A stretch of 64,000 bases of DNA from Bacteroidia bacterium (GTDB lineage Bacteria; Bacteroidota; Bacteroidia; NS11-12g; UBA955). Location of the stretch: assembly GCA_023653095.1 (NCBI GenBank), contig JAMNXP010000008.1, positions 1 through 64,000 on the forward strand. Reading direction: 5' to 3'. This document shows positions 9,044-17,665 of the stretch, piece after piece (the stretch's first letter is position 1; the number at the start of each line of letters is the position of its first letter). The notes below the pieces were generated by a model. The model worked only from the letters and a program-made list of their open reading frames with translations, was not told where the DNA came from and made no database searches. A program made the position numbers and the translations under genes.

Positions 9044-9074
9044 TTGAATTTTAAAGTGTAGAAGTGTAACTTTG
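9044..9074 (+). promoter_or_regulatory. Promoter of the Kelch-like membrane protein gene
   Basis: TTG (9044-9046), 20 bases, TAACTTTG (9067-9074): a full match to the Bacteroidota consensus, 16 bases before the TTG start at 9091. Confidence 0.7.
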
Positions 9075-9090
9075 ACGTTACCACAAAGTT

Positions 9091-10380
9091 TTGAGTTTGA
9101 GAGTCTTATTTTTCTTAATTGCTTGGTTATCATTGACCTTGAAGGCACAGTTTGCTGAAATAGAAGCAAGTTCCAATTTGCCTATAGGAGATTTGCTTAG
9201 GCGCGCAAACTCAGAATTAAATCCGTTGATAGATGGAGAAGATATTTTAATGTCGGAGGCAGATTATGTAGTTATTGGTGATACTTTTTTTCTCAATCCG
9301 CACGGCACTCATTATTTATTTGCTTACACAAAAAGTTGGAATGAATTTCGGCGATTAGACAGGTCGATATTTCACGGACATAATTTCGGAAGAAATTTGT
9401 TCACCTATAAAGGCGAAATATATGCTTTTGGGGGATATGGATTTTGGCATTCTCATTCCAAATTGATCAAGTTCAATCGAAAAAATAGAGAATGGGATCT
9501 CATGAAGATCAAAGGTGAGGTTCCCGATATTTTTTCGTCTATTGGTGTTTTAATGGGCGATTCATTTATGGTCTATGGAATCAGAAACGTGGATGGTTTT
9601 CAGGTGTTAAATGATACAAAGTCGAGATTGTATTTCATTAATATGAAGACTCTCAATTCTGTTGCTTATAACCATAAAATTAACACTGAGGTGGTTATTC
9701 AGAAGAATGTGATCAACAGTCAATTTTCAAGATATGCCATTGTAGCCCAATCTGGAATGATTGATAGAATTGTTGACAAGCAAAATGGGAAAATTTACAA
9801 GAATTATTCGGGTCCTAATTTGTTTGGTGAAGAAGAATTTAGGTATAGAAGTGGCAAAGATAGTAATTATATATTTTCGGTAGGAGATGAGTTGATCACC
9901 TACAGTCGGAGCGGTGAAGTTAATAGATTCAATATTCAAGAATTTCTCAAATTGTATTTTAATGAAGAGGCTGAAATTGGTCAAATATTGCCGTTGGAAT
10001 CTGGTAAGCGGTGGGGGTTGAATATTGAGTATTTATTGTATTTCATCATCGTCTTTTTGTTGATTTTCATCGTTTATTTCATGTTTTTATATTACCGTGG
10101 TACGGGGTTAATTAACAGGAGAACTTTAAATGATTACACATCATTGGTAGATCAAAAGTTTGATTTTAGTTCAATCAGAACATTATCTAATGGTGATTAT
10201 ACAGAGCAAGAAATAGATATGGCCATGCAGATATTTCATTTACGACCTTTAGTAAGGAACTTAAAACGCAGCCAGATGTTGTTTGAGCTAAATGAAATGT
10301 ACCCGGGCTATGTAATAAAGATACCTCATCCCAAGAAAAAAGATCAGTTTAAATACAGGGTATCCAGAAGTTATTCATAG
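9091..10380 (+). CDS. Exported Kelch-like beta-propeller protein with one transmembrane helix
   Basis: A 429-residue protein beginning with TTG at 9091. A signal peptide (residues 1-19, ending LKAQ) leads into Kelch-like strands (YKGEIYAFGGYGF near 111-123, then SKLIKFNRKNREWDLM) and a strong transmembrane helix at about 316-339 (LLYFIIVFLLIFIVYFMFLYY). A cytoplasmic tail of about 90 residues ends in basic residues. The layout (extracytoplasmic propeller, one helix, short cytoplasmic domain) mirrors the neighbouring sensor kinase, whose gene converges on it and overlaps by 10 bases. I cannot name the cytoplasmic domain. A sensing role linked to the kinase is an inference from position and architecture. 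Confidence 0.7.
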   Translation: MSLRVLFFLIAWLSLTLKAQFAEIEASSNLPIGDLLRRANSELNPLIDGEDILMSEADYVVIGDTFFLNPHGTHYLFAYTKSWNEFRRLDRSIFHGHNFGRNLFTYKGEIYAFGGYGFWHSHSKLIKFNRKNREWDLMKIKGEVPDIFSSIGVLMGDSFMVYGIRNVDGFQVLNDTKSRLYFINMKTLNSVAYNHKINTEVVIQKNVINSQFSRYAIVAQSGMIDRIVDKQNGKIYKNYSGPNLFGEEEFRYRSGKDSNYIFSVGDELITYSRSGEVNRFNIQEFLKLYFNEEAEIGQILPLESGKRWGLNIEYLLYFIIVFLLIFIVYFMFLYYRGTGLINRRTLNDYTSLVDQKFDFSSIRTLSNGDYTEQEIDMAMQIFHLRPLVRNLKRSQMLFELNEMYPGYVIKIPHPKKKDQFKYRVSRSYS

Positions 10381-13265
10381 ATCCATTGCTGGTCTAGGCG
10401 TTTAATGCTTATTGATACGGTAAAAAAGAAGGGTGAGGTTTCAATGTTGAGATTGAATTGAAATAGATGTGGGTATTTACGATTCAGTAGATTCAGACGC
10501 TCTCTAACGAGTTTAAGTCCAATTTGTGTTCCAGGTTTGGGCTTTCTTTTGCGGTTGATTTCATTCCTCACCGTAATTAGCAGTAAATGCGGCGAAGCTA
10601 AATCAAGGTTCAAATTTATATTTGTAGAGGTATTCGTCATCAATGCTCCATGTTTGATGGCATTTTCCAATAAGGGTTGCAGTATTAAGGGTGGGACATA
10701 CCAGCTTTTTGCATCTAGAGCTTCATCTTGATGTATTTGAAATTGAAATAATTGGTCTGATTCAAATCTCATTTGCTCTAATCCCACATATTTTTGAGCG
10801 TATTCAATTTCTTCTGATAACTGAACAAAATCTTTATTCGAAGTTTCCAAAAATAAACGGTTCAGCTTGGCGAGCTCTGAAGTGGCTATAAGGGCTTGTT
10901 TGACATTGGCTCTGACAATCAATGATTGAATCAAATTCATGGTGTTGAAAATAAAATGGGGATTCATGTTGTTCTTCAGTGTTGCAAGTTCCATGGAGAG
11001 AAGTTTCTCAGAGAGTTTGAATCGTTCTTTTTGATTAAAAACCAGAACAAAAACAAGTAATCCAACGCCTAAAAAAAGCAAGAACCAAAATGCGGGAACT
11101 TGAAACAAGGGTTTATTGACTCTGAAAATCAAGTTTTTTTGACTGTTCCCATTGAATAATTTAATTTGATAAATACCAGCAATTAGATCATTGAACCAAA
11201 TTGGGGTATTATTGGAATAAATACACTGCTTAATTAAATTACCATGTTCATCAATGAGCTCCATTTGAACATATCCATCTTGATGTTGAATGAATTTAGG
11301 TGTATTTAGAGCTAATTGAAAATTGGTTCCTTGCCAAACTCTACCCGTAATAGAAGTAGAAAAGAATTTGTAGTTATCTAAATTGACAGATATTGCTCCC
11401 TTATTTGGGCATTGATTTTGGTCTGTGAAAGCCAGGAAATCTATGGAATTTCCGGTTAGAATATAGCAACCGTTATGGGTAAGACGAACTTTATACTTTG
11501 AATTAGCTCTATTTCCTAAATAATACTGCCCCACAATTTGCAAACCATACTTGGAATCTTTAAAAGCCAATTGAATCAAGGTGCTGTTTGTGAATATCCA
11601 TAATCCATGCATATTGGTTTGAATCCAATCAATTTTTTGATTGGGAAACAGATTGGCAATGTTTATTTTGTTGATTGATTGATAATTAGATTCTAAATCA
11701 TTGTATTTGTAGAATACAAATTCTTTTCCATTTTCGGAAATGAGCAAATTTCCTGAGAAGAAAAAGTTGTTTTTGGATTGTGGTTTCTTGTGGTCAAATG
11801 TAACTGGTTTAATGTTTTGATTGTGAATCAGAAAAAAGCCGTTATTTTCTGTTTGTGCTAAAACTTTATTTTGAATGGGTTTTAAGGTAATAATTGAATG
11901 TAATTCATTATGAATATTTACATGGAATTTAAGATTCCTGATGTCAAGTGCATTTACATGATGAAAATATTCAGTTAAATATAAATATTCTCCTACTAAT
12001 TCAGCGAACTGAAAGTGTTTTGGTGAGATTAAAGTAATTCTGGATTCATTAAGGTGGTAGAGGCCTTTCTCACCGTGAATGAAGATACTATTTTCATCAA
12101 TAAAATAGCAATTTTTAATATTAAAGGGGATTTCGTATTTTGACCATTGGCTACCTTTATAAAGGTATAGTTGATTTTTCGCCCACCCTACTATGTGATT
12201 TTTTTCAGCAATAAAGCCATTAAATTGAATAGGAGTAGAAATTCGCTTTCCCAAATCAGGAATGAAAGATGCACCAGAAGTGATAGAATTTAACCACAAA
12301 CCTTTGTTGACGGTGTCAACGGTAATACCCAAAACAAATGGAAATACCGGCAGTTCATTTATTGCAGTAGTAGTCTTACGGTTGGTATTATGAACAATAA
12401 CAGAGCCTTCGTCAAAATTGAGGTGGTTTCCTAGAGCAAAATAAACCTTATCATCATTAGCGTCTATGTCCCAAATGGCAAAAGATTTATAAGGTCGCTG
12501 GGCATATACAAATGAATCACAGGTTTTCCAGTCATAGAAAGCTTTAAATTGATTACTCTCCATTCCAATATACAATTGGTGGTTCACTGTTTTTGCACTG
12601 ATAGCTATGAGGCCTGATTTTATTATTTCATGGGTTATAATGGAATTATCTTGGTGCCAATGATGGCCATTTTTAGAAGTTAATACACAGCCATGCCCAT
12701 ATTGAAAAACGAAATACTGGTTTTTCCAGAAAGCCATGTCCAATACCGTTGCCTTGGAGGTTGTATTTTTGGTTTGTAACCACCAATTGGGTTGCTTTAA
12801 GGAAATTTCCGCAATGCCTTTTGCCCCAAGAGCAAATAGTTTACCATTGAGTTCCCGGAATTTTCGAAATCTTTCAAAGATTATTTTACGCCTAAATCTT
12901 CCAGAAATTTGGTCAAATACCAATATTTGAGAATCTAAGGTGCCAATGTAGATTAGATTTTGATGAAAGTAAATATCCCAAACAGGTACAGAACCCACCC
13001 TATTAATGATTGATCGATGTATGGATGGATTTTCGGGAATGACACTAATTCCAGCATCTGTGGCTATCCAAGCGGTGCCTTTTTGATCAATGCGTGTTTT
13101 ACGGGTAATGTGCGAGGGTAAACCTGATCGGTTATCGAAAAAATTATAGTCTTGAAAGCTCGGTGTTTGCGCAAATGCACAAAGATTCAAGAAGATTACA
13201 ACTGCTGCTGCAATTGTTTTCTTCCAGTTTTGGATACGGATATGTGTTGGCCGTTTTTCAGGCAT
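10371..13265 (-). CDS. LytS-type sensor histidine kinase with extracytoplasmic propeller
   Basis: A 964-residue membrane kinase. A signal-like N-terminus (KKTIAAAVVIFLNLCAFAQ) is followed by about 650 residues of two-component-regulator propeller strands (NRSGLPSHITRKTRIDQKG and similar repeats). A Y_Y_Y-like sandwich and a transmembrane helix (about 722-745, FWFLLFLGVGLLVFVLVF) follow. The kinase core is of the His_kinase family: NPHFIFNTMN near residue 768 carries the phosphorylated His, and LLENAIKHG near 865 is the ATP-binding N box. The start overlaps the LytTR regulator gene by 70 bases; no later start would keep the signal peptide. The pair would pass an extracellular signal to the regulator encoded just upstream. 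Confidence 0.88.
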   Translation of the reverse strand: MPEKRPTHIRIQNWKKTIAAAVVIFLNLCAFAQTPSFQDYNFFDNRSGLPSHITRKTRIDQKGTAWIATDAGISVIPENPSIHRSIINRVGSVPVWDIYFHQNLIYIGTLDSQILVFDQISGRFRRKIIFERFRKFRELNGKLFALGAKGIAEISLKQPNWWLQTKNTTSKATVLDMAFWKNQYFVFQYGHGCVLTSKNGHHWHQDNSIITHEIIKSGLIAISAKTVNHQLYIGMESNQFKAFYDWKTCDSFVYAQRPYKSFAIWDIDANDDKVYFALGNHLNFDEGSVIVHNTNRKTTTAINELPVFPFVLGITVDTVNKGLWLNSITSGASFIPDLGKRISTPIQFNGFIAEKNHIVGWAKNQLYLYKGSQWSKYEIPFNIKNCYFIDENSIFIHGEKGLYHLNESRITLISPKHFQFAELVGEYLYLTEYFHHVNALDIRNLKFHVNIHNELHSIITLKPIQNKVLAQTENNGFFLIHNQNIKPVTFDHKKPQSKNNFFFSGNLLISENGKEFVFYKYNDLESNYQSINKINIANLFPNQKIDWIQTNMHGLWIFTNSTLIQLAFKDSKYGLQIVGQYYLGNRANSKYKVRLTHNGCYILTGNSIDFLAFTDQNQCPNKGAISVNLDNYKFFSTSITGRVWQGTNFQLALNTPKFIQHQDGYVQMELIDEHGNLIKQCIYSNNTPIWFNDLIAGIYQIKLFNGNSQKNLIFRVNKPLFQVPAFWFLLFLGVGLLVFVLVFNQKERFKLSEKLLSMELATLKNNMNPHFIFNTMNLIQSLIVRANVKQALIATSELAKLNRLFLETSNKDFVQLSEEIEYAQKYVGLEQMRFESDQLFQFQIHQDEALDAKSWYVPPLILQPLLENAIKHGALMTNTSTNINLNLDLASPHLLLITVRNEINRKRKPKPGTQIGLKLVRERLNLLNRKYPHLFQFNLNIETSPFFFTVSISIKRLDQQWIYE

Positions 13266-13906
13266 ACATGTGAACTGCTGTAACTCTTTATTTGGTGTAA
13301 AGGTACAATGAAGGAGCGATGAACGCGAACAAAGTCTTTGGGCAATAAATCTTCAATGTGTTTGAGCGTTTTAGATGCAATGTAATTTCTTTTTTCAGTA
13401 ACGATCTTGGAATATGCACCACAGGCCTCAATTACGTGAATGTCGCGGTATGAAATCATGATGCTTTCACCGCCATCTTTGATGATTAAGTTCTCTTCTC
13501 TGGCTTTGTAGGTGGACGAATTTTTTGGTGAACTATCTGTAATTCTATTTTCTAAACGTGTACGAAAGCGTTCTATTTCAGATTCAGTCAATGGCTTTAA
13601 AAGGTAATCAAATACATTATTATGAATTGCTTCTAAAGCATATTGAGAATGAGCACTCACAATTACCACCGGCACTGAATCATTGAGGTTATGATGTATT
13701 TGTAAACCATTTTCCCCTCGAAGTTCAATATCAGAGAAAACAATATCAGGTTTAAATGAATCAATTTCTTTTCTTGCTTGGTTAAGATCTGACACAGCAA
13801 CAATTTCACCTATCAAATCTGATAAATACTCTTTTAGGTAAAATTCTATCATGGTGCGACCTGAAAGTTCATCGTCAATGATTAATGCTCTTAGTCGTTT
13901 ATTCAT
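13196..13906 (-). CDS. LytTR-family response regulator
   Basis: A 236-residue regulator with an N-terminal receiver domain (acidic DD at 11-12, phosphoacceptor Asp at about 59 in FSDIEL, Lys in LLKPL) and a C-terminal LytTR DNA-binding domain (about 135-236, with IEACGAYSKIVTE and RVHRSFIV). It is the first gene of a two-gene unit with the kinase; the 70-base overlap implies coupled translation. The minus strand carries a TACATTTG box about 24 bases before the start. Its targets cannot be told from the sequence; the convergent propeller gene is one candidate. Confidence 0.92.
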   Translation of the reverse strand: MNKRLRALIIDDELSGRTMIEFYLKEYLSDLIGEIVAVSDLNQARKEIDSFKPDIVFSDIELRGENGLQIHHNLNDSVPVVIVSAHSQYALEAIHNNVFDYLLKPLTESEIERFRTRLENRITDSSPKNSSTYKAREENLIIKDGGESIMISYRDIHVIEACGAYSKIVTEKRNYIASKTLKHIEDLLPKDFVRVHRSFIVPLHQIKSYSSSHVCLKNGQHISVSKTGRKQLQQQL

Positions 13907-13955
13907 AATTTTATTATTTTGGAGTTAGTCCAAATGTAGCATTTCTTTGCGGTTA

Positions 13956-14831
13956 ATGACCCACGCTACATTGCAAAATACACACATTTTGGTAGAAGTT
14001 AACACCAAAGGAGCAGAAATTTCACAATTTAGAAACCTTTACAAAACACAAGAACTACTTTGGAATCCTGACTTTAATTTCTGGAATCGTACGGCTCCAT
14101 TGTTGTTTCCGATTGTTGGAAAATTGAAAGATGATCAATTTAAATACAATGAAAATTTCTATTCTATGAAGCAACACGGTTTTGCGCGAGATGCTGAGTT
14201 TGAAATTATAGAACGAACAGCCACACTGTTGCATTTGCGGTTAATGTCTAGTCCAATTACAAAGATTCAATATCCTTTTGATTTTCAAATAGACGTAAAG
14301 TATACCTTGAAAGATAGCCAGTTGCAAGCCGAGAATATCATCACCAATTTGGGCGATGACACCATGCCGGTTTCGTTTGGAGCACATCCTGGATTTTCTA
14401 TACAGTTGCCCGTAGATACCTGCAAAATAATCATCCATCGGGAAGGAAAAGAAACACCAACGGAAGAGATTTTGCAACGACATTTAATTTCAGAGGGACT
14501 GTATACCGGTGAAAAAGAACCAGTAATAATTCAAAACGGTAAAATTCCACTGAACGAAAATTACTTTGAGCATGACGCCATTGTTTTCAAAAATGAAGGG
14601 ATTACCGGAATGAGTTTGATTCAAAACAATGAACTAATTGCTCGATTAGATGCTCCAACCGCTCCGTATTGGGGTATATGGAAAAAACCCGGTGCACCTT
14701 TTGTTTGTATTGAGCCATGGTGGGGCATTGCCGACCATTCACAAACGCAATACGACCTTTTAACTAAAGAAGGCATTCATCTGTTAGAAAAACATGACGC
14801 TCTGTCAATAAAATATGATATTTATACCTAA
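13956..14831 (+). CDS. Aldose 1-epimerase family protein (LacX-like)
   Basis: A 291-residue galactose-mutarotase-like protein. It shows the family order: WNRTAPLLFPIVGKL (substrate-binding Arg), KQHGFARD (His), PVSFGAHPGFS (second catalytic His) and CIEPWWGIAD (catalytic Glu). Members interconvert the anomers of hexoses or hexose-6-phosphates; the exact sugar cannot be told. Start placed at ATG 13956 rather than the in-frame TTG at 13947. Divergent from the LytTR regulator gene with a short shared upstream region. Confidence 0.88.
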   Translation: MTHATLQNTHILVEVNTKGAEISQFRNLYKTQELLWNPDFNFWNRTAPLLFPIVGKLKDDQFKYNENFYSMKQHGFARDAEFEIIERTATLLHLRLMSSPITKIQYPFDFQIDVKYTLKDSQLQAENIITNLGDDTMPVSFGAHPGFSIQLPVDTCKIIIHREGKETPTEEILQRHLISEGLYTGEKEPVIIQNGKIPLNENYFEHDAIVFKNEGITGMSLIQNNELIARLDAPTAPYWGIWKKPGAPFVCIEPWWGIADHSQTQYDLLTKEGIHLLEKHDALSIKYDIYT

Positions 14832-14867
14832 TTTTAGGTAGTTTTGTCTCATATTTTCTTATTAACA

Positions 14868-15287
14868 ATGGAGCCTCAAAATATTTTCTATTTGGGAATG
14901 GTCATCATGATTGTTTCATCAATGGGTTCTCGCTTGGTTAAAGAAAAGGGACTCAAAAATTTGACTAACGAGGAAAAAGGAAAATTGGTTTCGGCATTTG
15001 CAAAAACACGTGTAAACAATATTGTTTTATTGCTAGGAATAGTAATGGTTTATATGGCTATCATGTTCTTTGAACAATCTGGAACTGATTTAGGATTTAA
15101 CCCCCATTTGGCTTATTTCATCGTTCTTGCAGGGTATGTGATATTCAATTATTACATCACTTTCAAGAAATTAGCCGAAATGAATGCTCCCGCGGAGTAC
15201 GTAAAGTATACCAAAATCTCTACCTTGATTTCAGGGGTGGGATTTGCTGCATTCTTGGCAGCCATGATTTTTTATATGGGACTTTGA
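14868..15287 (+). CDS. Four-helix membrane protein (hypothetical)
   Basis: A 139-residue protein with about four transmembrane helices (IFYLGMVIMIVSSMGSRLV, NNIVLLLGIVMVYMAIMFF, LAYFIVLAGYVIFNYYITF and ISGVGFAAFLAAMIFYMG). No family is recognised. The ATG at 14868 is preceded at 14839-14846 by TAGTTTTG, a good -7 box, 21 bases upstream, so it probably has its own promoter. Converges on the MenE-like ligase gene. Confidence 0.7.
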   Translation: MEPQNIFYLGMVIMIVSSMGSRLVKEKGLKNLTNEEKGKLVSAFAKTRVNNIVLLLGIVMVYMAIMFFEQSGTDLGFNPHLAYFIVLAGYVIFNYYITFKKLAEMNAPAEYVKYTKISTLISGVGFAAFLAAMIFYMGL

Positions 15288-15305
15288 TTCGGTAAAGAAT
15301 CTTGT

Positions 15306-16310
15306 TCAACAAAACCGAGTAAACTGATAGCTGCCTCGGCGATCAATTTTTCCTGATTCAGTGAAAATCAGCTGATTGATTAAATATACTTTTTTCGGCG
15401 CTTGTAGATTTAATTTTTCTTTTAATTGTAACTCTAGGTTTCTTACTTCATTCGAGCTCAATGCATCAGATTTCAGTAACATAATGAGCTTCTGTCCCAA
15501 AGCTTCATCCTCTTCAAACCAGCAACAAAAAGTATTTTCAGAAAGTTGAAATTGCTCGCAGATTTGTGCTTCAACATCTTCAATTTGAATCTTAAGTCCA
15601 CCAGAATTGATGGTAAAATCAGATCTGCCCATCCAAACAAAGGTGTTTTCGCCACTGATTTCCACTCTGTCACGGGTGTTCAACCATTGAAAAAGGGTGG
15701 TTGGATTACTGATTTCCAATTGACTATTTTCATCAACCCCAATTGCCGTTTGGTCAATGCAACGGTAAAGAGATTCGCCCAAGGTTCTACCTGCAAAATG
15801 AGAATATGTTTCGGTCATTCCGAAGGTATGAACAACATGTACAGCAGGAAGCAATTTTAATACTCTATTTTCTAATGCAGCCGACAAAGGTGCACCACCA
15901 ATTAAGATGGTTTCAAACTTAGATAACCGCGCAACGCTCTCGAAATCCTCCAAAACATGAAAAATTTGATGTGGAGTTAGTGAAACAACTCGAGCATCGC
16001 CTTGGTATGAAAGCATCGGATTGGAACTTGGTTCAATAATTTCCACTTCCGATCCCCAAACTTTGCTTCTGACCCACTGCATAAAGCCGCCAGCCTTGCT
16101 CAACGGTAACGCAATGAGTTGCTTTAAACTCGATGATTTTATAAAATGTTTCTGAGTTTGTTGGGCACTCCAAATCAATAAATCTCTTTGTAAGACCTGA
16201 GGTTTAGGTTCACCTGTGCTCCCAGATGTATAAAGTGTAAAAGTCTCAGCACCCTCTCTCCATGCCTCCTCTAAACCCTCAACTCTCCCCTCTAAACTCT
16301 CAACTTTCAT
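15306..16310 (-). CDS. menE: O-succinylbenzoate-CoA ligase-like AMP-binding enzyme (MenE-like)
   Basis: A 334-residue adenylate-forming enzyme. It has the P-loop-like YTSGSTGEPKP (27-37), a TFGMTETYSHFA motif, DRVEISGENTFVWMGRSDFTI (A8 region) and a C-terminal lid ending with the catalytic Lys in ESGKIDRRG. The short form and motif set match the menaquinone-pathway ligases of Bacteroidota, which activate o-succinylbenzoate. Residues 1-20 (KVESLEGRVEGLEE) do not look like the family: they come from the same heptad repeat that invades lpxB, so the original N-terminus may be partly replaced. Overlaps the aminotransferase gene by 11 bases. No other menaquinone genes are in the window. Confidence 0.78.
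   Translation of the reverse strand: MKVESLEGRVEGLEEAWREGAETFTLYTSGSTGEPKPQVLQRDLLIWSAQQTQKHFIKSSSLKQLIALPLSKAGGFMQWVRSKVWGSEVEIIEPSSNPMLSYQGDARVVSLTPHQIFHVLEDFESVARLSKFETILIGGAPLSAALENRVLKLLPAVHVVHTFGMTETYSHFAGRTLGESLYRCIDQTAIGVDENSQLEISNPTTLFQWLNTRDRVEISGENTFVWMGRSDFTINSGGLKIQIEDVEAQICEQFQLSENTFCCWFEEDEALGQKLIMLLKSDALSSNEVRNLELQLKEKLNLQAPKKVYLINQLIFTESGKIDRRGSYQFTRFC
16255..16310. repeat. Heptanucleotide array at the 5' end of the menE-like gene
   Basis: Plus-strand CTCTCTCC, CCTCTAAAC, CCTCAACT and CTCTCCC units cover the first codons of the menE-like gene and touch the stop codon of the preceding gene. The encoded ESLEGRVEGLE also occurs in the lpxB insertion. Confidence 0.85.
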
Positions 16311-17598
16311 ACAAATATTCTCTCAATGTCTTCACGCAAAGATCAATGTCTTCCACGGAATTGTAGTAATGCGTTGAAACTCTCACGCAGTCAATGCCGT
16401 TTTCAGGCACGTGTCTGAGTATGATCTTTTTGCTTCGAGCGTAATTTACAAATCCACCCGAAGTTTTATCTTTTTTCGAAGAACTGATTTTGAATCCAAC
16501 TTGTGCACCGCGAGAACGGTCTTCTTCTGGGGTCAACATTTCAATTTTAACACCGTTTGTTGGTTGTATATCTTTGACTTTGTCTTGAAGCAATCGCGAT
16601 AGTTCTTTGACTCTGTTTTCTATTTTCTGGGGACCTATACTCGTGTAAAAAATCAATGCGGCTTCACAACCAACGAGTGCAGGTCCATTAAAAGTTCCGT
16701 ATGAATATCGGCTGGCTTCGTTGATGGGATCTGAAAGCATTGGAGGTTGTGCACTCATATTAAACTCGTTGAGGCTGTAAGCCGCCACATGGGTGATTTT
16801 GGTTGTGCTTAAAAGGTCTTTACGGATATACACCCATCCGTTTCCAATGGGACCTAAAAGCCATTTATGGAAACAACCGGCATAGTAATCACAGCCGATA
16901 TCGTGGAGGTTGAATTGAATCATTCCCAAAGGGTGAGCTCCATCAATGCTCGAAATGATGCCCCTTTCTCTACATAATTCGCAAAGTTCTTTTACGGGTA
17001 ATACCTGGCCAATGGTACATGGGATGTGGGGAACCGCCATGACTTTGGTTTTTTTGGTGACGGCTTTTTTGAAATTTTCAATGGTTTCTTCGGCGGTTTT
17101 TCCCAAGGGAAAAGTTTTAATGATCAATCCGTCTAATTTTGCTCGGTGCAACCAAGGAGCGCAACCTCCTAAATGCTCGTGCGTGGTCATTAGAATTTCA
17201 TCTCCTTTTTTGAGTTTCAGTCCCCAGCAAATATGATTGATGCCTTCGCTGACGTTTTTGGTCATGCACAGTTCATTGTAATCTGCACCTACAACCGAAG
17301 CCAATTTTTTCTCTAAGACGTTATCATGGTGCGGATAAGCGGCGTTTTCAGCAACGCTGAGGTATGAATCGTTCAATGCCTTTATTATGGGGTATGGGGT
17401 AATGCCCATGGTGCCATTGTTGAGGAATGTAAGTTCTGATTTTACGGGAAATTGCAAGCTCAGAAGATCCCAATCAGCTGTGCTGAGATCAATAATAGAT
17501 GAATGAGGCAATGGGTTTGCTTTAAGTTTATCAGTATGGTATGCGGCGAATAAACTTCCCCCGAAAGCAAGAAACTTTTTGCGATTCATAGTCTGCAA
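16300..17598 (-). CDS. Class V aminotransferase (isopenicillin-N-epimerase-like), exported
   Basis: A 432-residue PLP enzyme of aminotransferase class V. Features: FLNNGTMGITP substrate loop, TTHEHLGG, SSIDGAHPLG (PLP-binding Asp and His), and GCFHKWLLGP with the Schiff-base Lys near 243. The N-terminus MNRKKFLAFGGSLFAAYH resembles a degenerate Tat or signal sequence, so the enzyme may be exported folded with its cofactor, as is known for related proteins in this phylum. The true start may be the second Met (17589). The substrate is unknown; cysteine desulfurase and IscS motifs are absent. Its stop codon overlaps the menE-like start. Confidence 0.8.
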   Translation of the reverse strand: MQTMNRKKFLAFGGSLFAAYHTDKLKANPLPHSSIIDLSTADWDLLSLQFPVKSELTFLNNGTMGITPYPIIKALNDSYLSVAENAAYPHHDNVLEKKLASVVGADYNELCMTKNVSEGINHICWGLKLKKGDEILMTTHEHLGGCAPWLHRAKLDGLIIKTFPLGKTAEETIENFKKAVTKKTKVMAVPHIPCTIGQVLPVKELCELCRERGIISSIDGAHPLGMIQFNLHDIGCDYYAGCFHKWLLGPIGNGWVYIRKDLLSTTKITHVAAYSLNEFNMSAQPPMLSDPINEASRYSYGTFNGPALVGCEAALIFYTSIGPQKIENRVKELSRLLQDKVKDIQPTNGVKIEMLTPEEDRSRGAQVGFKISSSKKDKTSGGFVNYARSKKIILRHVPENGIDCVRVSTHYYNSVEDIDLCVKTLREYLYES

Positions 17599-17611
17599 AT
17601 TACGCGTTTCA

Positions 17612-17640
17612 TTGCAGCCATCAAAATTTGCTTATTTTTG
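17612..17640 (+). promoter_or_regulatory. Promoter of anmK
   Basis: TTG (17612-17614), 18 bases, TATTTTTG (17633-17640). Because the box ends two bases before the ATG at 17642, transcription likely starts after it, which favours the ATG at 17666 as translation start. Confidence 0.6.
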
Positions 17641-17665
17641 CATGGAGCACCATTTGCAACAAGAA

